This document shows positions 1 through 7,280 of a stretch of 64,000 nt of DNA, piece by piece. The DNA lies in assembly GCF_001422365.1 (NCBI RefSeq), contig NZ_LMMT01000021.1, forward strand, positions 6,087 to 70,086, given 5' to 3'. This stretch comes from Pseudorhodoferax sp. Leaf265. Its GTDB lineage: Bacteria; Pseudomonadota; Gammaproteobacteria; Burkholderiales; Burkholderiaceae_C. Made by a program: the position numbers and the translations under genes. The notes below the pieces were generated by a model that was not told where the DNA came from, did not search any database, and worked only from the letters and a program-made list of their open reading frames with translations. The stretch's first letter is position 1. Every line of letters begins with the position of its first letter.

Positions 1-19
1 CTTCACCCCCACACCCCGA

Positions 20-53
20 CTTACTTTCTCTTGCTTCGCCAAGAGAAAGTAAG
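20..53. repeat. Perfect 14-bp inverted repeat (interspersed hairpin)
   Basis: Arms at 20-33 and 40-53 are perfectly complementary around the 6-nt loop CTTCGC. A shorter partial copy of the right arm follows at 54-62. From memory, near-identical purine/pyrimidine hairpins with a CTTCGC loop are dispersed between genes in Comamonadaceae; this could not be checked here. It lies beyond the 3' end of the injection-system tube gene and could end its transcript, but there is no clean T-run. Confidence 0.7.
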
Positions 54-350
54 CAAAGAGAAGGCGACCCCGGTGCCCCTGTCCCTCCGCTGCGCTCCGG
101 GCAACCTGCGGTGCTCGCGCCATGGGCTGCATTGCGCAACTCGCACCGTTCACTGCGTTCACTCAGCTCGGACAAGCGCAATGAGTCAGTTATTGAAGCG
201 CAAGGTGCCCTTGCGCAGCCCATGGCGCTGCGCTCCTCGGCAGTGGCACAGGGGGAAGTCCCACACGGGCCATCGCTGCGCTCGGCCTGGGGCCCGGGCC
301 GTCGCTGCGCTCGGCCTTGGCTTGGGGCAGGGGTGGCTTGCACGGTGGGC
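54..350. other. Non-coding region with low-complexity repeats
   Basis: No credible gene is seen on either strand between the hairpin and the end of the tube gene. The stretch holds short GC-rich repeats, including two copies of TCGCTGCGCTCGGCCT at about 273-288 and 301-316, and a repeated CCATGGGCTGC/CAGCCCATGG pair in opposite orientations near 120 and 217. This composition resembles decayed interspersed repeats. Confidence 0.5.
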
Positions 351-794
351 TCAGGCGTTGTATTCGAGCGCCTCGGCGGACAGCACGATCTCTTCCATGG
401 CGACATCCCCACCGCCCTTGCCTGCCAGCGTGGGCCCGGTGTACTTCATCGGGATCACGCCACGCAGCACCCAGGACTGCACGGGCTTCTGCGCCTCGTC
501 CAGCAGCGTGATGGTGACGCTGCGCTGGGCCGCCGGGCCCTGCACACGCGCACTGCCGATCCAGTCGAACAGGGTCTTGGAGTTCAGGATGCCGCGCTTG
601 AGCGTGACGTCGGAGACCTTGTGCACGCCGGCGACCTTGCGCACATGGTTCTCCTTGTCGTTGCCGAAGCGGTACTCGGCCACCGTGAGCTCGGTGCCGA
701 TGCCCGAGACATCGGAGAAGCCGCCGAAAACCTCGCCGCCGTCGAAGTTGACGATGAAGTTGAAGGCGCCGTAGGGCGTGGTGCGGTTTGCCAT
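351..794 (-). CDS. Contractile injection system tube protein (gp19/Pvc1-like)
   Basis: This 147-residue protein belongs to the T4 gp19-like tail tube family, which stacks into the inner tube of phage tails and of phage-tail-like injection systems. Family features seen are the start MANRTTPYGAFNFIV, the segment FGGFSDVSGIGTE, and the later segment KRGILNSKTLFDWI, which is typical of the conserved phage tail region proteins. The ATG at 794 is preferred over one seven codons upstream because a GAGGAG ribosome site precedes it and it leaves a 10-bp gap after the sheath stop codon. It is the last visible gene of the leftward operon. Lack of capsid, terminase or lysis genes nearby favours an injection system over a prophage, though the left side is not visible. 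Confidence 0.88.
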   Translation of the reverse strand: MANRTTPYGAFNFIVNFDGGEVFGGFSDVSGIGTELTVAEYRFGNDKENHVRKVAGVHKVSDVTLKRGILNSKTLFDWIGSARVQGPAAQRSVTITLLDEAQKPVQSWVLRGVIPMKYTGPTLAGKGGGDVAMEEIVLSAEALEYNA

Positions 795-804
795 GCTGCT
801 CTCC

Positions 805-2577
805 TCACGCCGCATCAGCGGTCATCTGGCCGATACGGAAGATCACGAACTCGGCCGGCTTGATGATGGCCACGCCGATCAGGCAGACCAGGCGGCCGTT
901 GTCCAGGTCGTTCTGGGTCATGACGCTGCGGTCGCAGCGCACGAAGAAGGCCTGTTCGGCCGTGCTGCCCAAGAGCGCGCCGTTGCGCCACTCGTTGTAG
1001 AGGAAGTCGGCAATCGTCTGGCGCACGTTGGCCCACAGGCGCTCGCCGTTGGGCTCGAACACGGCCCACTGCGTGCCGCGGTCGATGGAGGACTCCAGGT
1101 AGTTGAAGTAGCGCCGGTCGGACACGTACTTCCACTCCGGGTCGCTGGAGACCAGCCGCGCGCCCCAGACGCGGTAGCCGCGCCCGGAAAGGTAGCGCAG
1201 GCAGTTCACGCCCAGAGGGTTGAGCAGCTCCTGCTGGGCGAAGTTGATGTCCAGCTCGAAACGCAGCGCGCCGGTCACGACCTCGTTGGCTGGCGCCTTG
1301 TGCACGCCGCGCTGCACGTCGTTGCGCGCGTAGATGCCGGTCACGAAACCCGAGGGCGGCAGCGCGATCTCGCGCGGGATGTCGTCGCGGCCGGGCCGGG
1401 CCAGCGGGTTGGCCACCACCACCCAGGGGTAGTAGAGCGCGGCATGGCGCGAGTCGACGCGGCCGCGCGCGGTGCGCATGTCGCCGGGCGTCTGGCGCGG
1501 CGCGCAGTCGAGCACGGCGATGCGGTAGGCGCGGCGGCGCTCGGCGTGCGCGATCAGCGCGTTCTGCACGGCCGGGCCCTCGGCGTAGGCGCTGCTGCCG
1601 GGCGCGGCGACGATGGACACGTCTTCCAGGCCCGACAGCAGGGCCAGCGCGGCGGCGTAGCTGCCTTCCGTGGTCTCGGCGCCCAGTGTGGGGGCGTTGC
1701 CGTCGCTGCCGCCAGCCAGCGTGAGCAGGCGGCGGCCCTCGGTGTCGCCGGCCACGGCGGGCAGCGCGCGCACGGCGGTGAGCAGTTCGAAGGCGTCCAC
1801 GCCGGTGCCGACGTCGGCCATGACCAGGTTGGTGAGCGCCTCGGCCCGGCTGCCGGGGGTCTGCGCCAGCACCGTGCCGAGCCAGCGTGGGTGGGCGCGC
1901 GCCAGGCCCAGGTCTTCCCAGGTCTGGGCGCCGCCGTCGGCGTCGACCACGTCCAGCGCCAGCGTCAGCAGGGCGGCCGTGGCGCCGTCGCCACCGGGCA
2001 CGTCGGCCGGGCCCAGCCCGGCGAGGTCGAGCGCGGTGGCGTCCGATTCGGCCCAGGTGGCGCCGCTGCCCTGGTACAGCGTTTCGGTGTCGGCCACCGT
2101 GATGGCAAGCAGGCTGCCGGCCGGCGCCGTGGCCATGGTGCGCAGCGTGGCCGGGCGCTGGGCCACGCGGAACAGCACGCGGCCATTGCCGGCCGCGCCC
2201 GGAAAGCGCGCGCGCATGACCACGCTGGCGGCCGCATCGGCACCCGTCAGCAGCGCGCCGGAGGCGGGCTGCGCGCCGTTGACGGTGCGCACCACGTACA
2301 GCCGCGAGCCGCCGTTGTCGAAGTAGGCGCGCACGGCGTGGGCGACGTAGTTGAGGTTGCGCGTGGCGTCCGCCAGGTCGGCCAGGCCCAGGTTCTCCAG
2401 CCCGCCGTAGATGTGCTCGAAGTCCGTCAGGCTGGTGACGAGCTCGGGCACGCCCGTCACGGGCCCGCGCCGCGTGGGGCCGACGAAGGCCGTGGTGCTG
2501 GTGCCCACACCCTCGATGGATTTGGCGCGGAAGCTGGTTTCTTCCACGTAGACGCCGGGTGCCAGGTATTCGGGCAT
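805..2577 (-). CDS. Contractile injection system sheath protein
   Basis: This 590-residue protein has the hallmarks of phage tail sheath (FI-like) proteins. The N-terminus MPEYLAPGVYVEE is the classic sheath start, and the C-terminal third carries the conserved block around residues 480-560 (NYLESSIDRGTQWAVFEPN, then a run ending in FFVRCD). Sheath subunits form the contracting outer tube that drives the inner tube into a target membrane. The gene lies between an unknown protein upstream (41-bp gap) and the tube gene downstream (10-bp gap), the usual sheath-tube order. Only one sheath gene is visible, whereas Afp/PVC-type clusters carry several; more could lie outside the window. Confidence 0.92.
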   Translation of the reverse strand: MPEYLAPGVYVEETSFRAKSIEGVGTSTTAFVGPTRRGPVTGVPELVTSLTDFEHIYGGLENLGLADLADATRNLNYVAHAVRAYFDNGGSRLYVVRTVNGAQPASGALLTGADAAASVVMRARFPGAAGNGRVLFRVAQRPATLRTMATAPAGSLLAITVADTETLYQGSGATWAESDATALDLAGLGPADVPGGDGATAALLTLALDVVDADGGAQTWEDLGLARAHPRWLGTVLAQTPGSRAEALTNLVMADVGTGVDAFELLTAVRALPAVAGDTEGRRLLTLAGGSDGNAPTLGAETTEGSYAAALALLSGLEDVSIVAAPGSSAYAEGPAVQNALIAHAERRRAYRIAVLDCAPRQTPGDMRTARGRVDSRHAALYYPWVVVANPLARPGRDDIPREIALPPSGFVTGIYARNDVQRGVHKAPANEVVTGALRFELDINFAQQELLNPLGVNCLRYLSGRGYRVWGARLVSSDPEWKYVSDRRYFNYLESSIDRGTQWAVFEPNGERLWANVRQTIADFLYNEWRNGALLGSTAEQAFFVRCDRSVMTQNDLDNGRLVCLIGVAIIKPAEFVIFRIGQMTADAA

Positions 2578-2618
2578 GGCCTAACTCCTTTCATGCAAGC
2601 ACAAAACGCGCTCGGCTG

Positions 2619-3422
2619 TCATGGCACGGCGAGCACAAGGGACAGGGACAGGGTGCGGCCCGCCGCGAGCGCCACGGCCTGCGTGGCGCTCGGCAGCGTG
2701 GCCGCGCGGGCTTCCAGCCGCTCGGGATCGACCACCGGCAGCGTGGCCGGCGCGCGGCCGGCCTGGACCGAAGCCAGCGGCGTGCGCAGGCCCGCGGCCG
2801 GGTCGAACACCCATTGCAGCTCGGCCGCCAGCTCGCTGACGACCACGGCGTCGGGGTCGTCCGACCAGGTCGTGACGGGCACGCCGGGCACCGGCACCAG
2901 GGCCTCGCCGCGCCAGTCCGACAGCCCGCGTGCCAGCACGCGGCCATCGGCCCGCACCAGCAGCAGCGCGCCGCCCAGTGCGTCGCCGCTGGCCTGCGCG
3001 TGCAGGCTGGCGCGCAGCAGCGACCAGTTGGCGCCGGTGGGGGCGGCAGGAGCGGGGTAGAGCGCCAGCTCCACCGGCGCGAACAGGTCGCCGGGCTGGC
3101 CGGCCACGGGGTCGCGCGGCAGCGCCAGCACCGTGCGGCGCGGCAGGTAGCGGCCCAGCGGGTCGTGCACGCTGAGCGGCAGTTCGACGCTGCCGATCGC
3201 GGGCGCCGCGGGCGGCAGTGCGAAGGCGCTCTCGTGCGCGGCCAGTCCATCGGCGCGCACGATCACGTACAGGCCGCTGCGGTTGCGCTGGAGCGTGCCG
3301 CCGGCCAGCTGCAGCTGCAGCGGCGTGTCGATCTGCGCGCGCGTAACGGCGTCGACGCAGCGCACGGCGCCCAGCACGCGCGTTTCCACGCGTTCCAGTT
3401 CGCGCAGCAGCAGGGCCGTCAC
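2619..3422 (-). CDS. Uncharacterised injection-system-associated protein
   Basis: The protein has 267 residues if translation starts at the GTG at 3422, which overlaps the upstream stop codon by four bases (GTGA). This is a strong coupling signal and the reason for choosing this start. I do not recognise the family. The N-terminal third (VTALLLRELERVETRVLGAVR and following) looks beta-rich and could be a carboxypeptidase-regulatory-like or carbohydrate-binding fold, based on strand patterns only. The rest is alanine- and leucine-rich, without catalytic motifs, signal peptide or membrane segment. Its place between DUF4255 and sheath genes suggests a structural or terminal part of the particle. 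Confidence 0.6.
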   Translation of the reverse strand: MTALLLRELERVETRVLGAVRCVDAVTRAQIDTPLQLQLAGGTLQRNRSGLYVIVRADGLAAHESAFALPPAAPAIGSVELPLSVHDPLGRYLPRRTVLALPRDPVAGQPGDLFAPVELALYPAPAAPTGANWSLLRASLHAQASGDALGGALLLVRADGRVLARGLSDWRGEALVPVPGVPVTTWSDDPDAVVVSELAAELQWVFDPAAGLRTPLASVQAGRAPATLPVVDPERLEARAATLPSATQAVALAAGRTLSLSLVLAVP

Positions 3423-4018
3423 GGCTGCACCCCCGCGGGCACGGCCGTGCCGTGGACGAAGCGCGTGGCGACCACGGGCGCGGCGTCCAGCAGCCGGTCC
3501 GGGTCCAGCCGCACGCGGCGCGCGATGTAGGACACCGACAGCCGGTAGGGCGGCTCCAGCGCGTCCCAGATGCGCATCATGTCCTCGGTGCTGAGTTCGG
3601 ACGGGATGATCTGCACCACCTCGTCCGGTGCCCAGCCGGCCTCGGGCGACAGCGCCGAGGCGTCCAGGATGGGGTGCTGGTAGAGCTGGCGCATGGCCCA
3701 GGCCATGGGCAGCAGCTCGTCCTGCGGGTTGCCGGCCCAGGCCGTCAGCAACAGGTGCAGGTCCAGGCCCAGCGGCGGCGGCTGTTCGGGCGACATGCGG
3801 TCGGGCCGGGCCTGGCGCAGGTGCTCGTTGACGGTCAGGCGGTAGCAGTACAGCGTGAGCCGCGTGGCATCGTCCTGCGGCGCGGCCAGTTCGCCCGAGG
3901 ACAGGAGCGCGAAGTCGCACTCGGGCATGGCCTGGCCGGCCACCTCGGCCGGGTAGGTGTTGCGCAGGTAGGTCACGAGGGACTGCCCCACCGAGTGGAT
4001 CGCCTGGATGTTGGCCAT
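3419..4018 (-). CDS. DUF4255 (Pvc16-type) injection system protein
   Basis: This 199-residue protein matches the DUF4255/Pvc16 N-terminal family, a standard component of extracellular and other phage-tail-like injection systems, thought to act as a tail terminator or cap. Recognisable features are the N-terminal IHSVGQSLVTYLRNTYP, a central LHLLLTAWAGNPQDELLPM, and the C-terminal segment ELSTEDMMRIWDALEPPYRL. It starts with ATG at 4018, 19 bp after the small upstream gene, and its stop codon overlaps the next start. Together with sheath and tube genes it identifies the cluster as an injection system rather than an ordinary prophage tail. Confidence 0.85.
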   Translation of the reverse strand: MANIQAIHSVGQSLVTYLRNTYPAEVAGQAMPECDFALLSSGELAAPQDDATRLTLYCYRLTVNEHLRQARPDRMSPEQPPPLGLDLHLLLTAWAGNPQDELLPMAWAMRQLYQHPILDASALSPEAGWAPDEVVQIIPSELSTEDMMRIWDALEPPYRLSVSYIARRVRLDPDRLLDAAPVVATRFVHGTAVPAGVQP

Positions 4019-4037
4019 GGTTGTCGCGTCATGCCTT

Positions 4038-4295
4038 TCAATGCCTGCCCGACGGGGAGCGTGGTGCGCGGTAGATCGCCCCGTGGCCCGGCAGCGGCAC
4101 CCGCTCGATCCGGCCCTGCTGCAGCAGCGCGGACAGCGCCTGCTGCAGCTCCTGCGCCGTGACCAGCAGCCCGGCCTTGCCCAGCCACCACTGCGCGATG
4201 CCCTCTTCGGAATCGGCCGCGAACGGGTGGCGCGCCAGGTAATCCAGGATCACCTGTTCCGCCTGCCGCCACGCTGGTTCCGCCGGATCGTGCAA
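4038..4295 (-). CDS. Small conserved-looking protein, first gene of the operon
   Basis: This 85-residue protein begins at a TTG codon directly after an in-frame TGA, with a GGGGGTG ribosome site. No upstream in-frame ATG exists, so TTG is the likely start. The sequence is mostly helical, with an LLVTAQELQQAL helix and a following IERVPLPGHGAIYRAP strand that resemble a small winged-helix fold; this is inference from pattern only. It is the first gene behind the sigma-54-type promoter at 4327-4341, about 20 nt from the predicted transcript start. It may be a small regulator or chaperone of the injection system. I do not recognise a named family. Confidence 0.6.
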   Translation of the reverse strand: MHDPAEPAWRQAEQVILDYLARHPFAADSEEGIAQWWLGKAGLLVTAQELQQALSALLQQGRIERVPLPGHGAIYRAPRSPSGRH

Positions 4296-4326
4296 TCACA
4301 CCCCCAGTAGGTCTGGGCATGCCATT

Positions 4327-4341
4327 GCGAACGCCGTGCCA
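4327..4341 (-). promoter_or_regulatory. Predicted sigma-54 promoter of the injection operon
   Basis: Read on the minus strand, the site is TGGCACG, four bases, then TCGC. It matches the -24/-12 consensus TGGCACG-N4-TTGC at all but one core base, with the required GG-to-GC spacing. The predicted transcript start is about 4316, roughly 20 nt before the TTG start of the first operon gene. The adjacent sigma-54 activator gene supports the call. Confidence 0.7.
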
Positions 4342-4404
4342 GCCCGAAGGCCGCACGCAAGTGCTTGATGGGATTGGGGTTCTTGCCGCGCGCGGGGGGC
4401 GGGT

Positions 4405-4442
4405 GGGTCACCGGCGACCCGGCGCGGCGGACCCGCTGGGTC
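4405..4442. promoter_or_regulatory. Paired inverted repeats, likely enhancer for the sigma-54 activator
   Basis: Two dyads built from the same half-site are seen: GGGTC-N6-GACCC at 4405-4420 and GACCC-N3-GGGTC at 4430-4442. They lie about 90-125 bp upstream of the predicted transcript start, the normal position of sigma-54 upstream activator sites, and just downstream of the activator gene's own stop codon. Assignment to that activator is inference. Confidence 0.5.
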
Positions 4443-4462
4443 GGCCGCCGCCCCGGCTGCGG

Positions 4463-5437
4463 CTACAGGCCGTGCTTCTTGAGCAGCTTGCCCAGCGCGC
4501 GCCGTTCCTTGCCGGCCAGCCGGGCGGCGTGGGTCACGTTGCCCTGGGTCTGCTGCATCAGGGCCTGCAGGTAGTCGCGCTCGAACTGCAGCAGCGACTC
4601 CTCGCGCGCATCGTGGAAGCTGCGCAGTGCGCCAGGGGCCACGCTGGCCGGTGTGACCACGGTCACCCGCGTGAGCGCCGGCTGCGGCGAGAGGTCCAGC
4701 ATGTCGCCATCGGACAACATCAGTGCGCGCTGCACGCGGTTGTCGAGCTCGCGCACGTTGCCTGGCCAGGCGTGGCAGGCCATCCAGTCCAGGCTGGCGG
4801 CGGTCAGCCGGCGCGGCGCCAGCGCATGGTGGCGCAGGTGCTCGGCCAGGAAGTGCTCGGCCAGCAGTTGGGCGTCGCCCGGGCGTTCGCGCAGCGGCGG
4901 CAGCTCCAGCAGCAGCACGTTGAGGCGGAACACCAGGTCGTCGCGGAAGTGGTGGCCGTCCAGCAGCGCGTCCAGGCGCGGGCTGGCCGCCGCCAGGATG
5001 CGCACGTTGCCGCTGCACTCGCGCGCGCCGCCGACCGGGCGGTAGCGCTGGTCCTGCAGGAAGCGCAGCAGCGCGACCTGGGCCCGCGGCGGCAGCGCGT
5101 CGAGCTCGTCCAGGAACAGCGTGCCGCCTTCGGCCGCGGCCACCAGACCGGTGCGGGCCTGGCGCGCGTCGGTGAAGGCGCCGCGCTCGCAGCCGAACAG
5201 CTCGGTCTCGATCAACGTCTCGGGCAGGGCGCCGCAGTTGACGGGCACGAAGGGCCCGTGCTGGCGCGCCGAACGGTAGTGGATGGCGCGCGCCGCCAGT
5301 TCCTTGCCGGTGCCGGTTTCGCCCCGGATCAGCACCGGCGCGTCGAAGCGGGCCATGCGCTCGATCAGCTGCAAAGCCTGCAGGAAGGCGGGCGAACGAC
5401 CGATCAGGCGTGGCGCGGCAAGGCTTGCTGGCTGCAT
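4463..5437 (-). CDS. Sigma-54-dependent activator, AAA+ and Fis-type HTH only
   Basis: The 324-residue protein has no N-terminal sensory domain, as in PspF. The AAA+ domain carries Walker A GETGTGKE (residues 39-46), the sigma-54-contacting loop at 86-91, and Walker B LFLDELD (107-113). A Fis-like helix-turn-helix follows at the C-terminus (QGNVTHAARLAGKERRALGK). The contact loop reads GAFTDA instead of the near-invariant GAFTGA, which might change how it engages sigma-54. It starts at ATG 5437 with GGGGAAG upstream. It lies immediately upstream of the predicted sigma-54 promoter and paired dyads of the injection-system operon, so it is probably the dedicated activator. Without a sensor domain, control may come through its own expression or a partner. 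Confidence 0.88.
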   Translation of the reverse strand: MQPASLAAPRLIGRSPAFLQALQLIERMARFDAPVLIRGETGTGKELAARAIHYRSARQHGPFVPVNCGALPETLIETELFGCERGAFTDARQARTGLVAAAEGGTLFLDELDALPPRAQVALLRFLQDQRYRPVGGARECSGNVRILAAASPRLDALLDGHHFRDDLVFRLNVLLLELPPLRERPGDAQLLAEHFLAEHLRHHALAPRRLTAASLDWMACHAWPGNVRELDNRVQRALMLSDGDMLDLSPQPALTRVTVVTPASVAPGALRSFHDAREESLLQFERDYLQALMQQTQGNVTHAARLAGKERRALGKLLKKHGL

Positions 5438-5499
5438 GGACTTCCCCGTTGTGGGCGATCCCTGAGCCTAGCGCCGCCGGCCCCTGCCGGGCAAGCCAC

Positions 5500-5534
5500 A
5501 GGCCCCGCTGCCGGCGCGGCAGCGGGGCCTTTTT
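5500..5534 (+). terminator. Strong hairpin with T-run, plus-strand orientation
   Basis: A 13-bp perfect stem (arms 5500-5512 and 5518-5530) is followed by TTTTT on the plus strand. It lies between the small periplasmic protein gene and the activator gene, both read leftward. On the minus strand it is preceded by A's and has no U-tract, so its polarity suits stray rightward transcripts antisense to these genes. It may still slow leftward read-through. Confidence 0.6.
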
Positions 5535-5574
5535 CGGCCGGATGGTGGATGACTCCAGTCACCCACCGGTCGGG

Positions 5575-5988
5575 TCAGCTGGCGCTCTTGTCCTTGAGCT
5601 TCTCGCCGCCGCGGCGGATCGCGTCGCCGCTGCGTTCCATGCCGTTGCCCACGGCTTCGCCGGTGCGTTGCGCGCCATGCTTGATGGCGTCGCCCGCGCG
5701 GTGCGCGCCGCGCTTGACAGCGGCACCGGCGTTGTGGGCGCCTTCCTTGATGTTCTGCTCCGCACGTGCGGCCGGGCCAGGCTGCGGGTTGCGCGGGTCG
5801 GCGCTGCGGTACGCCGGCTGCGCGTCGCGCGCGGCCGGGGCCGCATTGGTGTTGCCGTTGCGGTAGTTCTGCAGGGCCTGGTCCATGCGCTGTTCGCGCG
5901 TGGTGTCCTGCGCCTGGGCCGCAGGCAGCAGGCCGGCGAGGGCGATGGTGGTGGCGGCGATCAGGCCCAGGTGGCGGGAAGTCTTCAT
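5575..5988 (-). CDS. Small secreted hypothetical protein
   Basis: The protein has 137 residues from ATG 5988, chosen because it begins directly with a signal peptide (MKTSRHLGLIAATTIALAGL, cleavage near AQA-QD). The mature part is hydrophilic and rich in Ala, Gly, Asn and basic residues. From about residue 85 it carries amphipathic repeats of the type GAHRAGDAIKHGAQRTGEAV. Such heptad-like GDAI/GEAV repeats occur in many small proteobacterial periplasmic or stress proteins of unknown function, resembling late-embryogenesis-type repeats. I cannot assign a family or role. It is a single gene, separated from the activator by a hairpin. Confidence 0.7.
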   Translation of the reverse strand: MKTSRHLGLIAATTIALAGLLPAAQAQDTTREQRMDQALQNYRNGNTNAAPAARDAQPAYRSADPRNPQPGPAARAEQNIKEGAHNAGAAVKRGAHRAGDAIKHGAQRTGEAVGNGMERSGDAIRRGGEKLKDKSAS

Positions 5989-6091
5989 GGTGCAATCCGT
6001 TGTCGTTGGGATGGCACAAGCGTAAACAGGGGCCACCACCGGCGCAGTCGGCTGGCCGCGCGCGCTGGCGTGGGCCTGCGACTACGTGGCG

Positions 6092-7045
6092 TCAGATCTC
6101 GTAGCCCTCGGCTGTCACGCGGTCCTTGTCGGCCAGCATGGCCTGGTCGACCACGCTGCGCTGCAGCGTCGGCGCGAAGGACTCGATCAGCGCGTAGACA
6201 TAGGCGCGCAGGTAGCTGCCGCGGCGCAGCGCGAGCTTGGTCAGGTTGATGCCGAACAGCGCGCCTGCGTCGATGGCGCGCAGCTGCGTGTCGCGCTCGG
6301 CCTCGAACGCGATCGAGGCGACGATGCCCACGCCCATGCCCAGCTCCACATAGGTCTTGATCACGTCGGCGTCCATGGCGCTCAGCACGATGCGCGGCTC
6401 GATGCGGTGCTTGGCGAAGGCCTGGTCGATGTGGCCGCGGCCCGTGAAGCCCGCGCCGTAGGTGATGAGCGGATAGCGCGCCAGCTTCTCCAGGCTCAGT
6501 GGGCCGTCCAGCAGCGGGTGGTTGGGCGGCACGATGATGGAGTGGGTCCAGCGGTAGCAGGGCAGGGCCACGAGGTCGGCATACTGGGCCAGCGCCTCGG
6601 TCGCGATGCCGATGTCGGCCTCGCCCGACAGCAGCATCTCGGCCACCTGGCGCGGCGAGCCCTGGTGCAGATGCAGCCTGACGTTGGGGAACTGCAGCCG
6701 GAACTCCTGCACCGCGGTGGGCAGCGCATAGCGGGCCTGGGTGTGCGTGGCCGCGATCGACAGCGAGCCGCTTTGCTGCGCCACGAACTCCTGGCCCGCG
6801 GTGCGCAGGTTGTGGCTGCCCTGCAGGATGCCTTCGATGATGGGCAGCACATGGGCGCCGGGCTCGGTCAGCCCTGTGAGCCGCTTGCCGGCACGCACGA
6901 ACAGGTCGATGCCCAGCTCCTCCTCCAGCTCGCGGATCTGCCGGCTCACGCCGGGCTGCGAGGTGTGCAGGGTGTGGGCCACTTCGGTGAGGTTGAAGCC
7001 GCAGCGAACGGTTTCGCGCACGGATCGCAGTTGCTGGAAGTTCAT
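6092..7045 (-). CDS. cysB: CysB/Cbl-family LysR regulator of sulfur metabolism
   Basis: This 317-residue LysR-type regulator aligns closely by eye with E. coli CysB: the N-terminus MNFQQLRSVRETVRCGFNLT, the segment THTQARYALP, the ligand-pocket blocks LHLHQGSP and AIATEAL-like GIATEAL, GFTGRGHID, and SAMDADVIKTYVELGMGVG are all family signatures. CysB-type proteins sense O-/N-acetylserine, sulfate or thiosulfate and activate sulfur-acquisition genes. Burkholderiales carry CysB and the paralogue SsuR, and I cannot separate them here. Start ATG 7045 is chosen because it begins at the conserved MNFQQLR. It lies beside a sulfonate-type gene set and downstream of a candidate small RNA whose promoter shares boxes with those genes. 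It is a good candidate for the protein that reads these boxes. Confidence 0.85.
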   Translation of the reverse strand: MNFQQLRSVRETVRCGFNLTEVAHTLHTSQPGVSRQIRELEEELGIDLFVRAGKRLTGLTEPGAHVLPIIEGILQGSHNLRTAGQEFVAQQSGSLSIAATHTQARYALPTAVQEFRLQFPNVRLHLHQGSPRQVAEMLLSGEADIGIATEALAQYADLVALPCYRWTHSIIVPPNHPLLDGPLSLEKLARYPLITYGAGFTGRGHIDQAFAKHRIEPRIVLSAMDADVIKTYVELGMGVGIVASIAFEAERDTQLRAIDAGALFGINLTKLALRRGSYLRAYVYALIESFAPTLQRSVVDQAMLADKDRVTAEGYEI

Positions 7046-7122
7046 CGTGCCGCATTGTTCGGGGCGACACACAAATCTCAAACGATTGATTCGTAGGTTC
7101 TATATCGCCAAAACATCGCTGG

Positions 7123-7154
7123 AAAAAAAGAGCCCCATGCCGGCTGGCATGGGG
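7123..7154 (-). terminator. Intrinsic terminator
   Basis: On the minus strand a perfect 9-bp stem CCCCATGCC/GGCATGGGG with loop AGCC is followed by CTC and seven T's. It is the end of the predicted small RNA. It can also stop read-through from the acyl-CoA dehydrogenase-like gene ending at 7281, isolating the CysB-type gene. Confidence 0.85.
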
Positions 7155-7196
7155 CCCGAATCCCCTTCCAAGGGAGCAGTCGCTGAAAGGAGCGAC
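7123..7196 (-). ncRNA. Candidate ~74-nt sulfur-regulated small RNA
   Basis: The promoter predicted at 7203-7256 (minus) should start transcription at about 7196. That base is exactly the first nucleotide of a hairpin (GTCGCT, loop CCTTTC, AGCGAC). A second small hairpin follows (TCCCTT/AAGGGGA), and then the intrinsic terminator ending in seven U's. No open reading frame fits. The first loop, CCUUUC, is complementary to the Shine-Dalgarno-like sequence GAAAGG. This is structural inference only. Alternatively the element is an attenuating leader for the CysB-type gene downstream. Confidence 0.5.
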
Positions 7197-7202
7197 GCAG
7201 CC

Positions 7203-7256
7203 ACTGTAGGCGCGCCGCGGCATGGGGCCAACGAAGCTTCGCGCGCTTGCTTATGC
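7203..7256 (-). promoter_or_regulatory. Sulfur-type promoter module (12-bp box, N9, TTCGTTGG, -10)
   Basis: Minus strand: GCATAAGCAAGC (7256-7245), nine bases, TTCGTTGG (7235-7228) overlapping a -35 TTGGCC (7231-7226), a 17-bp spacer, and -10 TACAGT (7208-7203). The same boxes and spacings occur at 8558, 11766, 34789 and 42455. The 12-bp box is identical to that at 34789. It drives the candidate small RNA and possibly the CysB-type gene. Confidence 0.7.
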
Positions 7257-7280
7257 GGACGATGTGCGGCTGCGCAACCG

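Noticed and set aside
351-4018. Prophage tail region
   Set aside because: Sheath and tube genes fit phages too, but DUF4255 and a sigma-54 activator fit an injection system, and no phage integrase, lysis or capsid gene is visible. The left side is outside the window, so this is not final.
7046-7280. Known riboswitch (SAM or similar) between the sulfur genes
   Set aside because: The hairpins do not show the conserved core of any SAM or cysteine-linked riboswitch I know; a small RNA or attenuator fits better.
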